From NCBI GenBank assembly GCA_025362825.1, contig JANYFF010000586.1:1-7500 (forward strand): 7,500 nt of DNA, read 5' to 3'. How positions within the stretch are numbered: position 1 is the first letter of the stretch; every line of letters starts with the position of its first letter. Made by a program: the position numbers and the translations under genes. This stretch comes from Polaromonas sp. (GTDB taxonomy: Bacteria; Pseudomonadota; Gammaproteobacteria; Burkholderiales; Burkholderiaceae_C). The notes below the pieces were generated by a model. The model had not been told where the DNA came from. It saw only the letters and a program-made list of their open reading frames with translations, and made no database searches. Positions 6,812 to 7,500 of this stretch are shown here, in pieces.

Positions 6812-7500
6812 ACTGGAGCGGCCTGTTTGCCAAGTTCACCCACCACACTCACCATCAGGGGATTGGGCGCGTTGGGCAGGGGCACTTTGTCGAACTGGAT
6901 GAATAGCGGCACATTGAGTGGTCGACCGGTCTGACCGTTGGCACCGGCAAACCCGGTTTCACCGCGACCCAGATGCAGCGTCTCTTTGGAGGACGTTACC
7001 TCGATATGACCATCCCGGACAAAGACAAACAGACCTTCCTCGTCGGTTGGTACGCTGCCACCCGAGAAAAGTTGCTGGGTATTGACGGGTATGGTGTCGG
7101 GACGTGGCAGGTTTTCAAGCGTGGGAGCCGTTAGCGGACGAATTTCAGTACGGCTGACAAACAGGCCTTGGCCAGCCTGCAGCGTTTGCAGTGCGGTTTG
7201 CCCCAGCGGCGTGACTTCAATGGTGCCCAGCCAGGTAAAAAAGTTGCAACTGGCTTCAGCTGCACAGTCCATGTCAAGGCCGGTTCCGCGGATGCCAATG
7301 GTTGCCGTGGTGGTCGCAAAACTGACGTTGCGGGTGTTTGATTTGCCAATCAGACCGGTCAGCGCCCGCATGGAGCCACGCAGCAACGACACCAGAAACT
7401 TGCCTTCAGCGGGGTTTTTATCGTCAAATACAAAGTTGACTACTGAAAACCGTGTGTTGGCACCCAAAGTCAAGCGGCTTTCATCCCTGAACACCAAAAT
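6802..7500 (-). CDS. FecR-domain protein, N-terminus outside window
   Basis: About 232 C-terminal residues are visible. The frame is open through the window edge and the apparent TTG start at 7497 is not real. The FecR domain is recognised by RDESRLTLGANTRFSV near the edge, then FLVSLLRGSMRALTG and the hallmark TATIGIRGTGLD. Stand-alone FecR-domain proteins are usually exported and differ from the FecR anti-sigma factor of iron uptake; there is no sigma-factor gene here. After the domain come a cysteine pair six residues apart (DMDC...ASC), a predicted beta-rich stretch (LGTIEVTPLGQ, LQAGQGLFV) and a C-terminal tail ending with APVCR. No membrane segment is seen in this part; the missing N-terminus probably holds a signal peptide. 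The stop (TAA, 6802-6804) lies inside the start of the TpsB gene, so the two are very likely co-expressed. The precise role is unknown. Confidence 0.88.
   Translation of the reverse strand: MLVFRDESRLTLGANTRFSVVNFVFDDKNPAEGKFLVSLLRGSMRALTGLIGKSNTRNVSFATTTATIGIRGTGLDMDCAAEASCNFFTWLGTIEVTPLGQTALQTLQAGQGLFVSRTEIRPLTAPTLENLPRPDTIPVNTQQLFSGGSVPTDEEGLFVFVRDGHIEVTSSKETLHLGRGETGFAGANGQTGRPLNVPLFIQFDKVPLPNAPNPLMVSVVGELGKQAAPVCR

Overview
This 7.5 kb window looks like ordinary chromosome from a GC-rich betaproteobacterium, most likely of the family Comamonadaceae (Rhodoferax/Polaromonas-like). That placement is an inference. It rests on the protein flavours (MetC, TesA and MnmH/SelU resembling Burkholderiales versions), a small Lys-rich protein of a type I associate with that order, and an intergenic hairpin repeat resembling one scattered through Comamonadaceae genomes. 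Coding density is very high: only two gaps exceed 60 bp and none reaches 300 bp.

Layout. (1) On the + strand, the 3' part of metC (cystathionine beta-lyase) is followed closely by a 65-codon gene for a charged small protein. (2) A hairpin-bearing repeat of about 70 bp separates these from a convergent minus-strand group. (3) That group, in transcription order, is tesA (periplasmic GDSL esterase/lysophospholipase), selU/mnmH (tRNA 2-selenouridine synthase) and a 469-residue FAD/NAD(P)-binding oxidoreductase of unknown substrate. tesA and selU are 10 bp apart, so they are probably co-transcribed; the oxidoreductase lies 88 bp further on with its own strong ribosome-binding site. (4) Divergent from tesA on the + strand is a YbbA-type ABC ATPase. 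The tesA/ybbA divergent pair is also found in E. coli, but the usual partner permease gene (ybbP) does not follow here. (5) Instead ybbA ends convergently, overlapping by 17 bp, with a minus-strand pair: a FecR-domain exported protein (cut off by the window end) and a TpsB/FhaC-type two-partner-secretion outer-membrane protein, whose frames overlap by 10 bp.

Functionally the window is a mosaic of sulfur amino acid metabolism, tRNA wobble modification, envelope lipid/ester hydrolysis and outer-membrane protein export. The part most likely to hold something not fully described is the FecR-TpsB pair at the right edge. It has no TpsA exoprotein downstream, and any substrate gene would have to lie beyond the right end or elsewhere. 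I see no phage, transposon, CRISPR, tRNA or rRNA in the window.
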